From NCBI GenBank assembly GCA_964019695.1, contig OZ026518.1, forward strand, positions 76,129,912 to 76,193,911: a stretch of DNA of 64,000 nt, written 5' to 3'. The notes under the pieces are model-generated. The model was not told where the DNA came from, searched no databases, and saw only the letters and a list, made by a program, of their open reading frames with translations. The DNA is from Loripinus fragilis (Eukaryota; Mollusca; Bivalvia; Lucinida; Lucinidae). Shown in pieces: positions 1 through 10,808 of the stretch; within the stretch, counting starts at the first letter, position 1, and every line of letters begins with the position of its first letter. The position numbers and the translations under genes were made by a program.

Positions 1-110
1 TCAAACTGGTGACCTTAGGGTGAGGTCAAAAGGTCAAATATCATTAAATTTTGGTTACCATGTCAATTTCAATTTTTTATACCAAACTTTGTGTGTGTTC
101 TCACAAATAA
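1..110. repeat. Edge fragment with AGGTCA half-sites
   Basis: The first ~40 bases carry TGACCTTA, GAGGTCAAAAGGTCAA and related words, the same type of word found in the tandem repeat at 20.2-20.9 kb. The rest is AT-rich with no ORF. It is probably the edge of a dispersed repeat cut by the window. Confidence 0.35.
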
Positions 111-438
111 AAGATAGAAAACATATTGAACAGAATTTTCATTAAATTGCCGGGATCATGGGCCAGGGGTGGGACAAGGGGTGCTGGGGGGTCAAAAACT
201 TAAGCGTGGGGATTTGCTATGGCGCCCCATCGACTGTGCGTTCTAGTCAAAAAATTGTGCCCAAGACTTGACTGAAGCTCCTACAAATGTATATTGTAAA
301 CTAGAATGCACAGTCGATGGGGCGCCATCACAAATCCTCACACTAAAGGTTTTGACCCCCCAGCACCCCCAAGTCTCACCCCCGGGGCATGATTCCGGCA
401 ACAGAATGAAAATTCTGTTCAATATGTTTTCTATCTTT
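111..438. repeat. Foldback (inverted) repeat, ~138-bp arms
   Basis: The left arm (111-247) and right arm (300-438) are reverse complements with some mismatches. Both hold the words CAGTCGATGGGGCGCCAT / ATGGCGCCCCATCGACTG and end in AAGATAGAAAACATATTG or its complement. The loop is ~52 bp. This is a foldback/MITE-like structure. The ORF across the right arm is an accident of the repeat. The right arm runs directly into the LINE fragment at 440. Confidence 0.8.
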
Positions 439-439
439 A

Positions 440-503
440 GTCAACAAGTAGTTTTAGATGGTCAAGCCTCAGTCAACAAGTAGTTTTAGATGGTCAAGCC
501 TCA
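440..503 (+). repeat. 32-bp exact tandem duplication
   Basis: The 32-bp segment at 440-471 is repeated without change at 472-503. It encodes part of the reverse-transcriptase motif QQVVLDGQAS, so the duplication arose inside, or at the 5' break of, the LINE copy. It marks the junction between the foldback repeat and the LINE remnant. Confidence 0.9.
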
Positions 504-1445
504 GAACCACTCCCTGTTTTATCCGGTGTACCCCAGGGGTCGGTCTTAGGACCGATCCTTTTACTAATTTTCATTAATGATTTACCGGATAATATCAAGT
601 CTTCAGTTTGCCTGTTTGCGGACAATCTTGTCCTGTATAGGAACATTCATTCATTGCAAGACTGTCTCATTTTGCAGGAAGATCTTGACAGTCTTGGGCT
701 CTGGGAGGCTGATTGGCAAATAGAGTTCAATGTTGCCAAATGTCACTCTATGAGAGTGACTCGGCATTACTCACACTAACAAATCATTCATGACTACACT
801 CTGCATCAGTAAACTTTGGAAAACATTCAGTCGGCGGAATATCTTGGTTTAGTAATCACAGAGAACATGGATTAGGGTCAACATATCTCTGATATTTCAT
901 CAAAAGCAACTAAGAATTTAGGTTTCCTTTGAAGGAACTTGGCTTTCACACCTAGGAGTACTAAGGAGGTTGCATACAAAACTTTGGTATGCCCTAAATT
1001 GGAGTATGCAGCACCCATTTGGAGCCCTTATTGTAAAACTCAGATTCAACAAGTGGAGAAGGTACAGAGGACGGCAGCCTGCTGGACCTGCAGGAGGTGG
1101 CGCAACACTAGTAGTGTTGGAGAGATGCTCGGTGAGCTGCAATGGACAACTCTGGAGGCCCGGAGGGATCAGTCCTCTCTGCTTTTCTTTCTCAAGATTC
1201 ATTGTGGGATTATGTCTATTGATAAAGACAAGTACTTGACCCCGTCTCAGAGTACAAGATCTACCAGGTCTTCACACAACTCACAGTATTGCAGGCCCCA
1301 GACTTATAGTGATGCCCTGAAGTTTTCTTTTTTCCCAAGAACTATTCCTCATTGGAATTTGGAATAGTCTGGCTCTATCTGTGGTCGCAGCTGAGACCAC
1401 AGAGGAGTTCACGGCACTCATTTAGATGACTCAGCCAGAAGTTTA
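472..1445 (+). pseudogene. Degenerate LINE (non-LTR) reverse transcriptase, 5'-truncated copy A
   Basis: The translation reads SGVPQGSVLGPILLLIFIND, the region before the catalytic box, then LFADNLVLYR at 611-640. This is followed by the thumb/C-terminal region (LDSLGLWEADWQ, FNVAKCHSMRVTR, YLGLVITENM, LEYAAPIWSPY). FADN replaces the usual FADD, so a catalytic Asp is lost. In-frame stops at 777, 810 and 873 and a frameshift near 920 confirm it is dead. Only the C-terminal half of the RT is present; the endonuclease and early RT motifs are missing. In non-LTR elements this protein copies the element's RNA into chromosomal DNA. It resembles the CR1/Jockey group, but the clade is not certain. 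Its 3' UTR runs to ~1541 and ends in AGATAGATAG. A second copy faces it on the other strand. Confidence 0.9.
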
Positions 1446-1541
1446 TTTTTATTTTCTTCTATTTTGTTACTTCAAAATTCTAAAACACTCACCTCAGATA
1501 ATGATCATATATGGTCGCCTGAGTATCAGAAGATAGATAGA
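1446..1541 (+). repeat. LINE copy A 3' UTR with GATA-type tail
   Basis: The segment ACACTCACCTCAGATAATGA through GATCATATATG and CGCCTGAGTAT to AAGATAGATAGA is matched in inverted orientation at 2345-2430, the 3' end of copy B. Shared 3' ends finishing in a short tandem (AGAT)n are typical of several LINE clades and define the 3' terminus of this family. Confidence 0.75.
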
Positions 1542-2344
1542 CCTCATTTCAGGGTTTCAGCTGGACTAAAATTTACTTCGGACATTTTGTCCAAGCAGCC
1601 CCAATACTGTTCGGACATTTTGAAATTTTTTAGGACATTTTTTCAGACACTCATTTTTACCACCATAAATGGAAATTGCTATCTGCCCTTCTCATAATGA
1701 AACCAGGGTTAGTTTTGCTACCATTTCGGACGGTAAGTTCGGCCTGATTGATTGGCTGGCTTTTTATTTAATGAGGAGACTGGAGTTGGTTGATCGGTGG
1801 AAGTGGGTGGGGTACTGTTTTTTTTTGCTGCTATTTGCGGTCGCTGCACGACTCATTAGTCGCAGAAAGTGGCTGTTCAGGTAATGATGGAGTGGGAAAA
1901 CTGTTTTGGGTTATAAAAAAACTTAAGTTCATGTTGTTTCTTTGTGGCAATTAAGTATTTTAGTCATTTTATTGGTGAATGCTAATGCAAATGTGCTGTC
2001 CTTTTTGAGATGAAATCAAGGGAAGATAGTTAACAGGATGCAATTGACCAATCAGGCGCCGCTTAACTAAACGCTATGACTGGTTTGCTTTAGTGAATAA
2101 GTATTTAAGGGGTTAAATTAAGGAACCAGTCTGACGCTTACAGAAATTTGGCCAATCAGCGATCATTTTATAGAACAAAAATACTTTTGACTCACTGTGC
2201 ATTATCGTACAGTGTGCGAGTCCGAAAATCGTCTCCGATAAACTGTCCAAACTGGAAAGCAAACTCTCGGACATCTGAAACTACTTTCGGACTATGTCCG
2301 AGGGCCGACGCCAAACTGAATCCCTGCATTTTATGGCCGTGCTA
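1542..2344. other. Spacer between the two LINE copies
   Basis: No convincing gene is seen. The stretch has several CGGACATTTTG-like words around 1578-1640, TTCGGAC words near 2290, and a short inverted repeat ACTGTGCATTATCGTACAGT near 2195-2214. The small ORFs at 1464-1884 and 2148-2345 have no recognisable domain. Confidence 0.4.
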
Positions 2345-4085
2345 ATTAAGTAAACTTGTATCTATCTATCTATCTTCCTATACTCAGGCGATCATATATG
2401 ATCATTTTCTGAGGTGAGTGTTTGTTTTTTGATATTTGAAAAAAAAAAAAAAAAAAAAAAAGCTTCTGGCTGAGTTATCTAAATGAGTGCCCTGAACTCC
2501 TCTGTGGTCTCAGCTGCGACCACAGATGGAGCCAGACTATTCCAATGAGGAATAGTCCTTGGGAAAAAAGAAAACTTCAGGGCATCACTTTAAGTCTGGG
2601 GCCTGCAGTACTGTGAGTTGTGTGATAACCTGGTAGATCTTGTACTCTGAGACGGGGTCAAGTACTTGTCTTTATCAATAGACATAGTCCCACAATGAAT
2701 CTTGTGGAAGAAAGCAGAGAGGACTGATCCCTCCGGGCCTCCAGAGTTGGCCATTGCATCTCATCGAGCATTTCTCCAACACTACTAGTGTTGCGCCACC
2801 TCCTGCAGGTCCAGCGGGCTGTCGTCCTCTGTACCTTCTCCACTTGTTGAATCTGAGTTTTACAATAAGGGCTCCAAATGGGGGCTGCATACTCCAATTT
2901 AGGGCGTACCAAAGTTTCGTATGCAACCTCCTTAGTACTTCTAGGTGCGAAAGCCAAGTTCCTTCGAAGGAAACCTATTTAAAGTCTTAGTTGCTTTAGA
3001 CGAGATATCAGAGATATGTTGACCCCATTCCATGTTCTCTGTGATTGTTATACCAAGATATTTCCCGGACTGAACGTTTTCCAAAGTTTGCTGATGCAGA
3101 GTGTAGTCATGAATTATTTGTTTGTGTGAGTAATGCCGAGTCACTCTCATAGAGTGACATTTGGCAACATTGAACTTCATTTGCCAATCGGCCTCCCAGA
3201 GCCCAAGACTGTCAAGATCTTTCTGCAAAATGAGACAGTCTTGCAATGAATGAATGTTCCTATACAGGACACAATCGTCCGCGAACAGGCGAACTGAAGA
3301 CTTGATATTATCTGGTAAATCATTAATGAAAATAAGGGAAAAGGATCGGTCTTAAGACCGACCCCTGGGGTACACTGGATAAAACTGGGACTGGATCTGA
3401 GGCTTGACCGTCTAAAACTACTTGTTGACTGCGCCCAGAGAGCCATGAGCTGATCCACTTGTGGGTGGACCCTCGTATCCCATAGTAGTCGAGTTTGTGT
3501 AATAGCCTTCTGTGTGGGACCTTGTCGAATGCCTTTGCGAAATCCATGATGATCAAATCTGTCTGCTTATGCCCCCGATTCATCGCACCATCCAGGTTGC
3601 TGACGATATCGTGCACAAACTGAACCAACTGGGTTTCACAAGACCTCCGACTTCGGAACCTATGCTGACAGTCAGCAAGTATGCTATCTAAGGCTAAGTG
3701 CTTGTTGATGTTGCTCACCAACATATGCTCTAGGGTTTTGCAACAGATGCAGGCTAGTGACACCGGTCTGTAGTTCCCAGCATCATATTTTTTTCCTTTC
3801 TTAAAGACCGGGGATACATTTGCGTGTCGCCAATCATCTGGAACATTGCCCTGAGCTAAAGATTCATTATAGATAAGTGCTAGGATAGGTGACTCTTTGA
3901 GCACTCTGGGCCAGGCGCTTTATGCACATTGAGTCCATCCAACAGTTTAGCGACCCCTTTCGGGTCAACTGTTATTTCCCCCATGGAGGAGAATGGACTA
4001 GCCCCTTTTGAGGGCGAGTCAGAATCTGCCTCACGTGTGAAGGCAGATTGGAACTTGGTGTTAGTAGAAACTAAACAAATGGCTA
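2345..4085 (-). pseudogene. Degenerate LINE reverse transcriptase, copy B (longer)
   Basis: Read on the minus strand from ~4085: NTKFQSAFTREAD, then VAKLLDGLNVHKAPGP (RT motif 0/1). After a frameshift near 3904 come DDWRHANVSPVFKKGKK, NYRPVSLACICCKTLEHML, IIMDFAKAFDKVPHRRLL (motif A with catalytic Asp) and SSVPQGSVLRPILF (motif B). After a second frameshift near 3340 comes LFADDCVLYR at ~3260-3290 (motif C, both Asp kept), then the thumb region. The RT core is therefore nearly complete, but at least two frameshifts break it and the 5' part with the endonuclease is absent. The 3' UTR ends at 2345-2372 in (TCTA)n on the plus strand. A 23-base A tract at 2439-2461 lies inside the 3' UTR. Same family as copy A, in opposite orientation. 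Confidence 0.92.
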
Positions 4086-4660
4086 TATCTACTGAGGGCT
4101 AGATAATTTAATGCCGTAACAGGCACTGCCCTGTAAAAATACAGATACCAACAGTGAGTGTGACAATGCTGGATTCACCGGTTTTGCACTTTCACGGCTG
4201 ACAGATCGTGCCCCACCCACTCAAATCTCTAGTGATGTTTGGGAACCTCATATTATTTGACAATTTGCATGCATCGCATCTATATATAATAAAAACGGAT
4301 GGTTGTAAATCAAATTTACTTGTGAAACTCTTTAACTAATGGAATAAAACTATCTTAAAATATCCATTGAAGCCACAGTCAAGGAAAATTCGAAACATAC
4401 TTGATTGATCGGTGGAAACGCGGCCATGTTGTCTAGATATAAATTCTCCCAATGTTGGGACACCTCGTTTCCGAGTGGAACAAATTATTAATTCAACTAT
4501 TAGAACTAAAGTGTTAATGTAAAACGCTCCCAGCACCAGAACTGTACAATATATGCAATGTCCATTCACAAAACTATAACCGATACACTATACAACACAG
4601 CCACCAAGGTCCTACATGTTGAATATTCAGAGTGGGGTTAAAACTTTGCACAAAGTAAAT
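4086..4660. other. Intergenic, no gene seen
   Basis: AT-rich sequence upstream of the 5'-truncated LINE copy. The 77-aa ORF on the minus strand at 4336-4569 has no recognisable motif and no conserved partner in the window. Nothing else is supported here. Confidence 0.4.
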
Positions 4661-4671
4661 GTTACAAATTA

Positions 4672-4742
<71 letters not shown>

Positions 4743-4744
4743 GT
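4672..4744. repeat. (TTA)n / (ATT)n microsatellite
   Basis: About 23 perfect triplets. The poly-isoleucine ORF over this region is an artefact of the repeat. Confidence 0.98.
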
Positions 4745-4779
4745 TATTTGTTGTTGTAGATGTTATTCTTCTGGTGATA

Positions 4780-5410
4780 TAGCAAGTAAGGGTGCAAAGA
4801 TCAGGAATCGATACAATCAAGTACCACACCTGGCCCAGGATACCAATGGGAAAGTGACAAACTCACAGTAGACACCACAAACGAGAGCCAAGAGGTCAGC
4901 CCTTTCCCAGCAGGTGACCACAAAGCACATATAAACAGACGCGCACAAAGACATAGCAAACACAAGACAGAACAAAAACATAAAAGATCCACAAAAGAAG
5001 TACCGCCTTGGAACGGTCAGTAAAATATTTTACTGGAGGGCTTAAACTGGTTTAACGGTTTAACGGCGCCAACCTCACCCTTAATTCAGATGTGGATCAA
5101 GACACACAGATATTTGGTTTGCATGAAAGAACCCTAACTTATCGATGCATCATCTCCTAAAACATATAAATCAAGATATAACAAGGAGATAAAGCAAGGA
5201 TAAGGACTCAACAGTAAATTAAATTGAAAACAGGAGCAAAAGAAATCCAACAGGTAAACCCCGGTGGGCCCGACAAACAGCCAAAGCATCAGGCCCCTAC
5301 CATCTCAACAATAGATAAGTCTTTAAGTCGGAACCATCATAGAGTCTGAAGTCCGACCCTCCTTATGGTTTTAGTACGGAAGGCTGCAACATACCTGGGC
5401 GCTGGTTGAC
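4780..5410 (+). repeat. Dispersed repeat, families A and B
   Basis: Positions ~4795-4930 (AAGATCAGGAATCGATACAA through GGATACCAATGGGAAAGTGA) recur as the reverse complement at 21150-21346. Positions ~5290-5400 (ACCATCATAGAGTCTGAAGT) match 7740-7800 and, inverted, 30130-30215. The arrangement looks like a mosaic non-autonomous element; no TIR could be fixed. The hydrophobic minus-strand ORF here is a by-product of the repeat. Confidence 0.65.
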
Positions 5411-5462
5411 TTATTTGATGAAATCCGCGAGGATATCTGTCAAAAAAGGTCTAGGTACCATA

Positions 5463-6077
5463 CACTTATAATGCATATCATCTAATGTAAAATATATCAA
5501 ATTTTATTGTACCAACTTTTATATGCTTGATTCTATCTGGATTGTTAGCATACATTTTTGTGCTACCACCTCCAACACAACATTTAGTTAAAACATTTTT
5601 TGTTACTGTAGATGAGTCTAAATATACAAGGAATACTAGCCTGTATCGTGTAATGTTCGTATAATATGAACAACAGTTAACTGGTTACACTAAAATTATT
5701 TGGTTGCTGTTAAATAAGTAATTGAATTAAACTTAGTACCAACAGTCTTCATTTAAGTATTACAGTGCTAAATCTACCTTATATTACCATTTCAGACTCA
5801 ATTTTATACTGTCGCAGGCAACATTTTGAACTCACATAGTACCTTATGATATAATTTATATGGTAATATGCGTTACTTTAACAGTTTTGACAAAACGTGG
5901 GAATGCATTCTTATTCAGCAATCACTTGAGAGCTCAAATATTCTTTGTTAATGAAGTATATATAAAACCTATGAATTTTGCCAAATAGACAAAATACTTT
6001 GTTGTTCTAAAAAGTTCAAAAATATATTATTTCACAAAAGCAAATATGTTATGACAATTTGACATAGTCTCTTAATA
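5463..6077 (+). repeat. Left half of a diverged repeat also present at 16.7-17.5 kb
   Basis: TAATGCATATCATCTAATGT, TATCAAATTTTATTGTACCA and TATCTGGATTGTTAGCATAC align in order with 16700-17300 (TATGCATACTATCTAATGTT, TATCAAATTTTATTCTACCA, TATCTGGAATGTAAGCAAAG). The match stops at 6077, where an inserted segment starts, and resumes at 11162. Confidence 0.7.
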
Positions 6078-6224
6078 GACTAGTACAAATAAGGATGAAA
6101 CTAACGACTATCGACTAATGACTAAAAACCAAACTCACTGTGTATAATAGTGTACACTGTGTAACTAATTGTACTGAAGCGAAAATGAATCTAAACACAA
6201 AAAAGCGACAGCTACGTGCTACAA

Positions 6225-6292
6225 CCTTTATAGTGTAGCGGCTAGCAAACATGACTCATAGGCTTGTGGTAACGGGTTTGAGCCTCATGACG
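6225..6292 (+). repeat. tRNA-like SINE head (weak)
   Basis: TAGTGTAGCGGCTAGC resembles a Pol III A box, and CGGGTTTGAGCCT resembles a B box, ~35 bases apart. It is too diverged for a functional tRNA and is probably a SINE remnant. Confidence 0.35.
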
Positions 6293-6374
6293 GACAATAT
6301 TGGACCGCTTATATACATACTGATAGGGATTAAAACGAACAGCTATTATTAAAGGATAGTGTTCTCTTTCCACT

Positions 6375-6607
6375 TTTACTGTTATGCCAGCCAAGAGTGA
6401 CAGTGACGTCATGTTTTGTTTACAAAGTTATCAGGGAATAATAACCAGTGGATCACTTGTGTATTAATCCTATCCGCAGGATAGGATTAATACACATGTG
6501 ATCTATCGATTCCCGTTAGCTCAAGTGCAGTGTACAAATTAATGGTGAACTTAACAATTGAAAACAAAATATTACGTCACTGTCACTCTTGGTTGGCACG
6601 ACAGTAG
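6375..6607. mobile_element. Foldback MITE with a 53-bp central palindrome
   Basis: The ends are inverted copies: ...GCCAGCCAAGAGTGACAGTG ACGTCA at left and TGACGTAA/CACTGTCACTCTTGGTTGGC at right. The centre at 6451-6503 is a near-perfect hairpin around CCTATCCGCAGGATAGG, with GATCACTTG and CACATGTGATC outside. There is no coding capacity. Confidence 0.8.
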
Positions 6608-7187
6608 ATCGAGCGACTGCATGATTGACCAACTGTTTTAAAATGACAGATTAATTCTATCGAAGTTAGTTTGATCGCCATTCAACTAAAAGAGGATGGA
6701 TAGGCACACTAAGTTTACCTCCCCAATGAGAGCTGGAGTCTTAACTTTCATAGGTATTGTCGGGTAATGTAAAACGTGTTGTACAGAGTATCTACCTTCT
6801 TTCTGGAGGAAAATCTGCCTTTCCAAAACCATTTGTCCGTTCCTGATAGACCAACAAGTACTCATGATGTAACACGGGGTGCAACGTTTGTCTGCTAGGA
6901 GTCAACTGTTTTCGTTTTATTAAAATTAAATTTGTTTGGAAAGGTCTTGTTATATATTTACTAGTGAACGATTTGTAGAGTATTTGGTCTTTGTTACATA
7001 GGTAAAATGAATACAAATGTATCGATGTATGTCTGAACTATAAGACGCCCAGAAAACTGCATATTGAAGTTTTTAGAGGATCACACATATTCAGTCCAGA
7101 CTTCAAGATACTAGTAATGTATTATAGCAGTCTCCACATCGTGTATTAGGTCAAATAAATGACAACATCTACTCATTCAAATTTGAT

Positions 7188-7860
7188 ATGAAAAAGCAAA
7201 AATAGTAAGTGAGTATGATCAGGAAATACCACAATCACAAACTGCAGACAACCCCGTGGCACCGCGAGGAAGAGCCGCTCAACCATCACGAGACACCAGG
7301 AAGACAAATTAAGCAAAGCAATCAGCTCTCTCTTCCCCATCAAGATGATTGCAATACTAGAAAGGACATAAAGTAACGTACAACAAAACATAGAACAATA
7401 ACAGACTCCCACAATGGGAGTAACAATAAACAAAAAGTCAACAACAACAGAACCACCGCCTTAGAACGGACAACAGCCTAAGCCACCGGGGGGCTGAAAT
7501 GCATTTTACTGGTACCAAATCTTCGCCCTAGATTCTGATGTTGTTGGAGTACAAGAAATGTTCAGCTCGCATGGAGGCCATCTAAATAATGCAATGTATC
7601 ATCATGGAAAAAAACACTCTAATCAAATTACTACACCATAATGAAACAAAGAAAAGGGCTCATGACTCACAGATAGTCAGAGCTCAAGAAAACCTCAAGT
7701 TGAGCCACGGTGGGTCCAGCTACAGATAAGCATCAGGCACCAACCCACCGATTAAAGCTTTACGTCAGAGCCGTCATAGAGTCTGAGGCCTGACCCACCG
7801 TCGTGCAATTAAAGAGGAAACCATAGCTATAAACCGTGATTGGGTTTAAAACGGTGGACC
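7188..7860 (+). repeat. Dispersed repeat family A, fullest copy
   Basis: The words AGTGAGTATGATCAGGAAAT, ACCACAATCACAAACTGCAG, AGACACCAGGAAGACAAATT and ACCACCGCCTTAGAACGGAC recur, in either orientation, at 14040-14475, 29925-30060 and 34010-34618. The 86-aa hydrophobic minus-strand ORF is shared with other copies, but lacks a domain and appears to be a by-product. Confidence 0.7.
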
Positions 7861-8480
7861 TCTAAATCACAATATGCTGCACCCCGTGATAAGTAACATG
7901 ATCAGTCTATCAGAGCCTTTAATTACAGACAAATATCCAGGTTCATTGGTTTGTTTCTCTGAATAGAGGACATCGACTTCCTGAACAACTCGGCTAAATT
8001 GAAACAGGATAGAGAGACAAACTTACTCATAAGGCTTCTGGGTTAATTCAAAATTAAGTAACTCAAGAAGACCCTGTCTTTTCTGTTAAAATTATTACAG
8101 CTCTACCAATAAGGCGGCGATCACGAAAGCTCTGATTGCCCAAACCAACGGCTTCGATCATTTACCAAAGTAGAAGAATGTTGACAGAAGTACGGCTTTA
8201 CTGTGTGTGACAAGCCAGCACACAACTCAACCATCACGGTTACTTTTCTCCTAGGGTAGGGCAAAAAGTTCCAATAAATAAAAAAAAAGTTTCATATATG
8301 AAATACCATATTTAATGATTATTAAGCAATATAATGATTCATAGCAATATAATTATTCAGAAGTTAGATATATTAGCCGAATTCAATGCAATTAACGATG
8401 GCCAATTGTATATATATTGAGGGGCTACAAGTTATATTTTGAAAAAAAATGCATTCTCTCACTGACGATCGATTTTGTCT
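7861..8480. other. Intergenic, no gene seen
   Basis: AT-rich sequence with many stops in all frames. Nothing recognised. Confidence 0.4.
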
Positions 8481-8545
8481 TAGCAAACAGTGTAGACTCT
8501 GATCAAATGCGCATCTGGGTCTGCACTGTTTGCCAAAATACGGAT
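8478..8545. repeat. Short inverted repeat, MITE-like
   Basis: AGCAAACAGTGTAGAC and GTCTGCACTGTTTGCC are inverted about a ~24-base loop containing ATGCGCAT. The same AAACAGYG...CRCTGTTT ends occur at 10011-10087. Probably a minimal MITE or an excision remnant. Confidence 0.55.
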
Positions 8546-8689
8546 TTAGGAGCCAATAGTAGATAAAGGGATATTAATGTCTGCGAATAATTTGGTGGTT
8601 TTATTAACACTTCCTACACTTAAACCAATTAAGTGAGTGAAGAGCTATTCCCACAAAAAGGAAACGTGAGAGCAAGGTGTGTTCGAAAT

Positions 8690-8850
8690 GTCATGTGTGT
8701 GGTCAAAAAAAGTGAGTATGACCAGGAAAGCATAGACCACAAGCTAACCCTCGCCACCGTGAATTAAACACAGACCACTGACAGCTACACGACAACCGTG
8801 AGACTGCATTTTAATGAAATGTTTAGGGTAATCTCTCCAGATGTAAGTGA
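8690..8850 (+). repeat. Diverged fragment of repeat family A
   Basis: AGTGAGTATGACCAGGAAA followed by ACCACAAGC resembles the start of family A at 7188-7250. The remainder is too diverged to align by eye. Confidence 0.4.
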
Positions 8851-8862
8851 CCTCACACCGGA

Positions 8863-8900
8863 TGGCGTGCGTGCGTGCGTGCGTGCGTGTGTGTGCGTGA
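8863..8900. repeat. (GCGT)n microsatellite
   Basis: Perfect GCGT repeats grade into GTGT and GCGTG. Confidence 0.95.
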
Positions 8901-9725
8901 ATTTCCGTCTACAGCTTAGGTCAAATGGAGCCAGTGTCATGGCTTAAAGCCGCATCTGACAAACTGAAGAAGCCAGATAACCATAGTCGAAATGAAGTCT
9001 ATAATCGATATTTCGATAACTCTCAGCGACTGCTATGGTCAGTCTAAGTATGGGCTCTCAATCCCAACCCCATCCCATTCCCTTACCGTCAAACACACGC
9101 ACGTACGTGTTTGTTTTGCATCTCCATACCCAACAAAATTATCAACGAAAAGCATTTACAACTACATCACTTCGCCTGGCATATGAAAAATAGTATCGGC
9201 GTTTGTGTTGGTGCGTGCACTGGGTTTCCTTCGATTAAACTTGACTTGTCCAATGGATACCAGGGCTATTGTATACAAGGCACTGTTTGGGCCCAGGTTT
9301 CGGGTGTGCAAGGACTGTTTTGACTCCCTGTCTGACAGATGCAGTGATGAAAGGTGTGAAGGTGCGGGGAAGACTGCATGTGAGCTCTTGTACAGCCAGA
9401 GTCGTGTTGGTGTAGTGGGATCTCAGCTGTTCAGAGCTGCAGGGAATACAGAAACAGGCTTCTCTAACCTTATTTCTATTGCCTTTATAGCAGCCTGGCA
9501 ATCAGTTATCAAAGTGGGTGCATGTCAGGGCTAGTGGGGTTTCCGTCCATGTGGGTGTCGCCGCCCGATTGCTTATTTGGACGGTTTAATCTTGATTTGG
9601 GGTTTAGGCTGAAGATGTCATTGCGGAGACGTTTGTAGGTTAAAGCTCGAATACACTACCTTCTGGGTTTTGGCCGAGTCAGGTGGTATATATTTTCTTA
9701 GGGACTTCTCATAAATTGAACAGTT

Positions 9726-9920
9726 TTAACTGCAGATCGCCGATATAACCATGAGTAGTATCTGCATGGCCACTTGTTCAAGACTCAACAGGGCCAATGT
9801 GTTGTGTCCTTTAGGAAGACACTTTATATGTTCTGCTTAGAACTGGTTTAACTAAAAAATTTATGAAACGTCCCGATATGACTGAAAGATTGTTGACTGA
9901 TGAGTAAACCATCAGCGCAG
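9726..9920 (+). repeat. SINE fragment
   Basis: GGCCACTTGTTCAAGACTC lies next to TTGTGTCCTTTAGGAAGACA CTTTAT, the same central block as in the SINEs at 26.7-27.0 kb. It is followed by a tail with CGTCCCGATATGACTGAAAG and TTGTTGACTGATG, a tail type also seen near 10640 and 35110. No intact A box was found. Confidence 0.55.
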
Positions 9921-10008
9921 ACAAAAAGACATTTCGACATTATTTGAACACAGTTATTTTAAAAGCCCAATTAATGCCTAGCACCCATACATTTTATAAA
10001 GGAATTTG

Positions 10009-10090
10009 ACAAACAGTGCAGATCCAACATAGACACAAGGCAGATGGTGAATGAAATAATGTCTGATAAGGTCTACGCTGTTTGCTTAAA
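10009..10090. repeat. MITE-like inverted repeat
   Basis: AAACAGTGCAGATCC at left and GGTCTACGCTGTTTGC at right are imperfect inverted ends around a ~50-base spacer. It belongs to the same group as 8478-8545. Confidence 0.5.
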
Positions 10091-10629
10091 TGATACAATA
10101 ATTTCTGTAAAGTGATAAAGCAAAACTGAAGACCCTATAATTACAGATCGTCCAGTCAGTTTAAATGGATTGAAGACTCCAGTGGGCATAAATGGATTAA
10201 CCGATCTACACTGTTCAATACTTAATCAATATTGAGTGCTCTAATTGAGACAGCGGAGAGGAAAGGATGACCATAGAGACTATTTTTAGAACGAATTTCT
10301 ACCAAAACGGGGTCTCTGAATTGGCAGCCAAGCACATTGAGGATTGCACCAGCGGTCCCACCAGTGTGTGGTGAAAAACAGGTCTTTTCGACATACCAAA
10401 GTGTTTCTAAAACTATATAATGTTATTATGTGATATCATATAAAACATTATTTTGGGACTACATGTACATTGGCACATTCTACAGTCCCAGTGAAAGAAC
10501 AAATAAAAAATAAAAAAAACACTTGAGCGTTAGACTGGGGATCGAAAGGCTAATGCCAGTTAGAGACTCACCGCCAGCACAGTCACTATTACACACGTTA
10601 TACACTTGCTTACTACTGGTTCACCCTAT

Positions 10630-10705
10630 GAAAAGAGGAAATCGTCCTGACATTACTGAAAATTTGTTGACGCGGACGTAAAGCTCCAAAAACAAACAAA
10701 GAAAA
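10630..10705 (+). repeat. SINE tail fragment
   Basis: ATCGTCCTGACATTACTGAA, then TTGTTGACGCGGACGTAAAG and an AACAAACAAAG end. This is the same tail type as at 9860-9905 and 35110-35140, with a simple A-rich terminus. Confidence 0.5.
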
Positions 10706-10729
10706 ACTTGAAAAAAAATATATATGATA

Positions 10730-10808
10730 GGTAGGAATCGAACCAGCGACCACACGTACATGAGTCAGCTGTTCTAACCACTAGACCACAGAGTCTGGTG
10801 TATTGTAT
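10730..10808 (-). repeat. tRNA-derived SINE head
   Basis: On the minus strand, TGTGGTCTAGTGGTTAGAAC fits a Pol III A box with D-arm, and CGCTGGTTCGATTCCTACC contains a perfect B box (GGTTCGATTCC) ~33 bases later. The spacing and arms resemble a tRNA, but the acceptor stem does not close, so a SINE head is the better call. Confidence 0.6.

Noticed and set aside
939..1367. 142-aa and 89-aa plus-strand ORFs
   Set aside because: They are pieces of the decayed LINE reverse transcriptase in two frames, not separate genes.
4659..4871. Poly-isoleucine ORF
   Set aside because: Direct translation of an (ATT)n microsatellite.
9205..9534. 109-aa Cys-containing ORF in a less AT-rich patch
   Set aside because: No known motif. 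An 88-aa ORF is open on the other strand over the same bases, and no repeat copy or splice signal supports it. It could be an exon, but there is not enough evidence.
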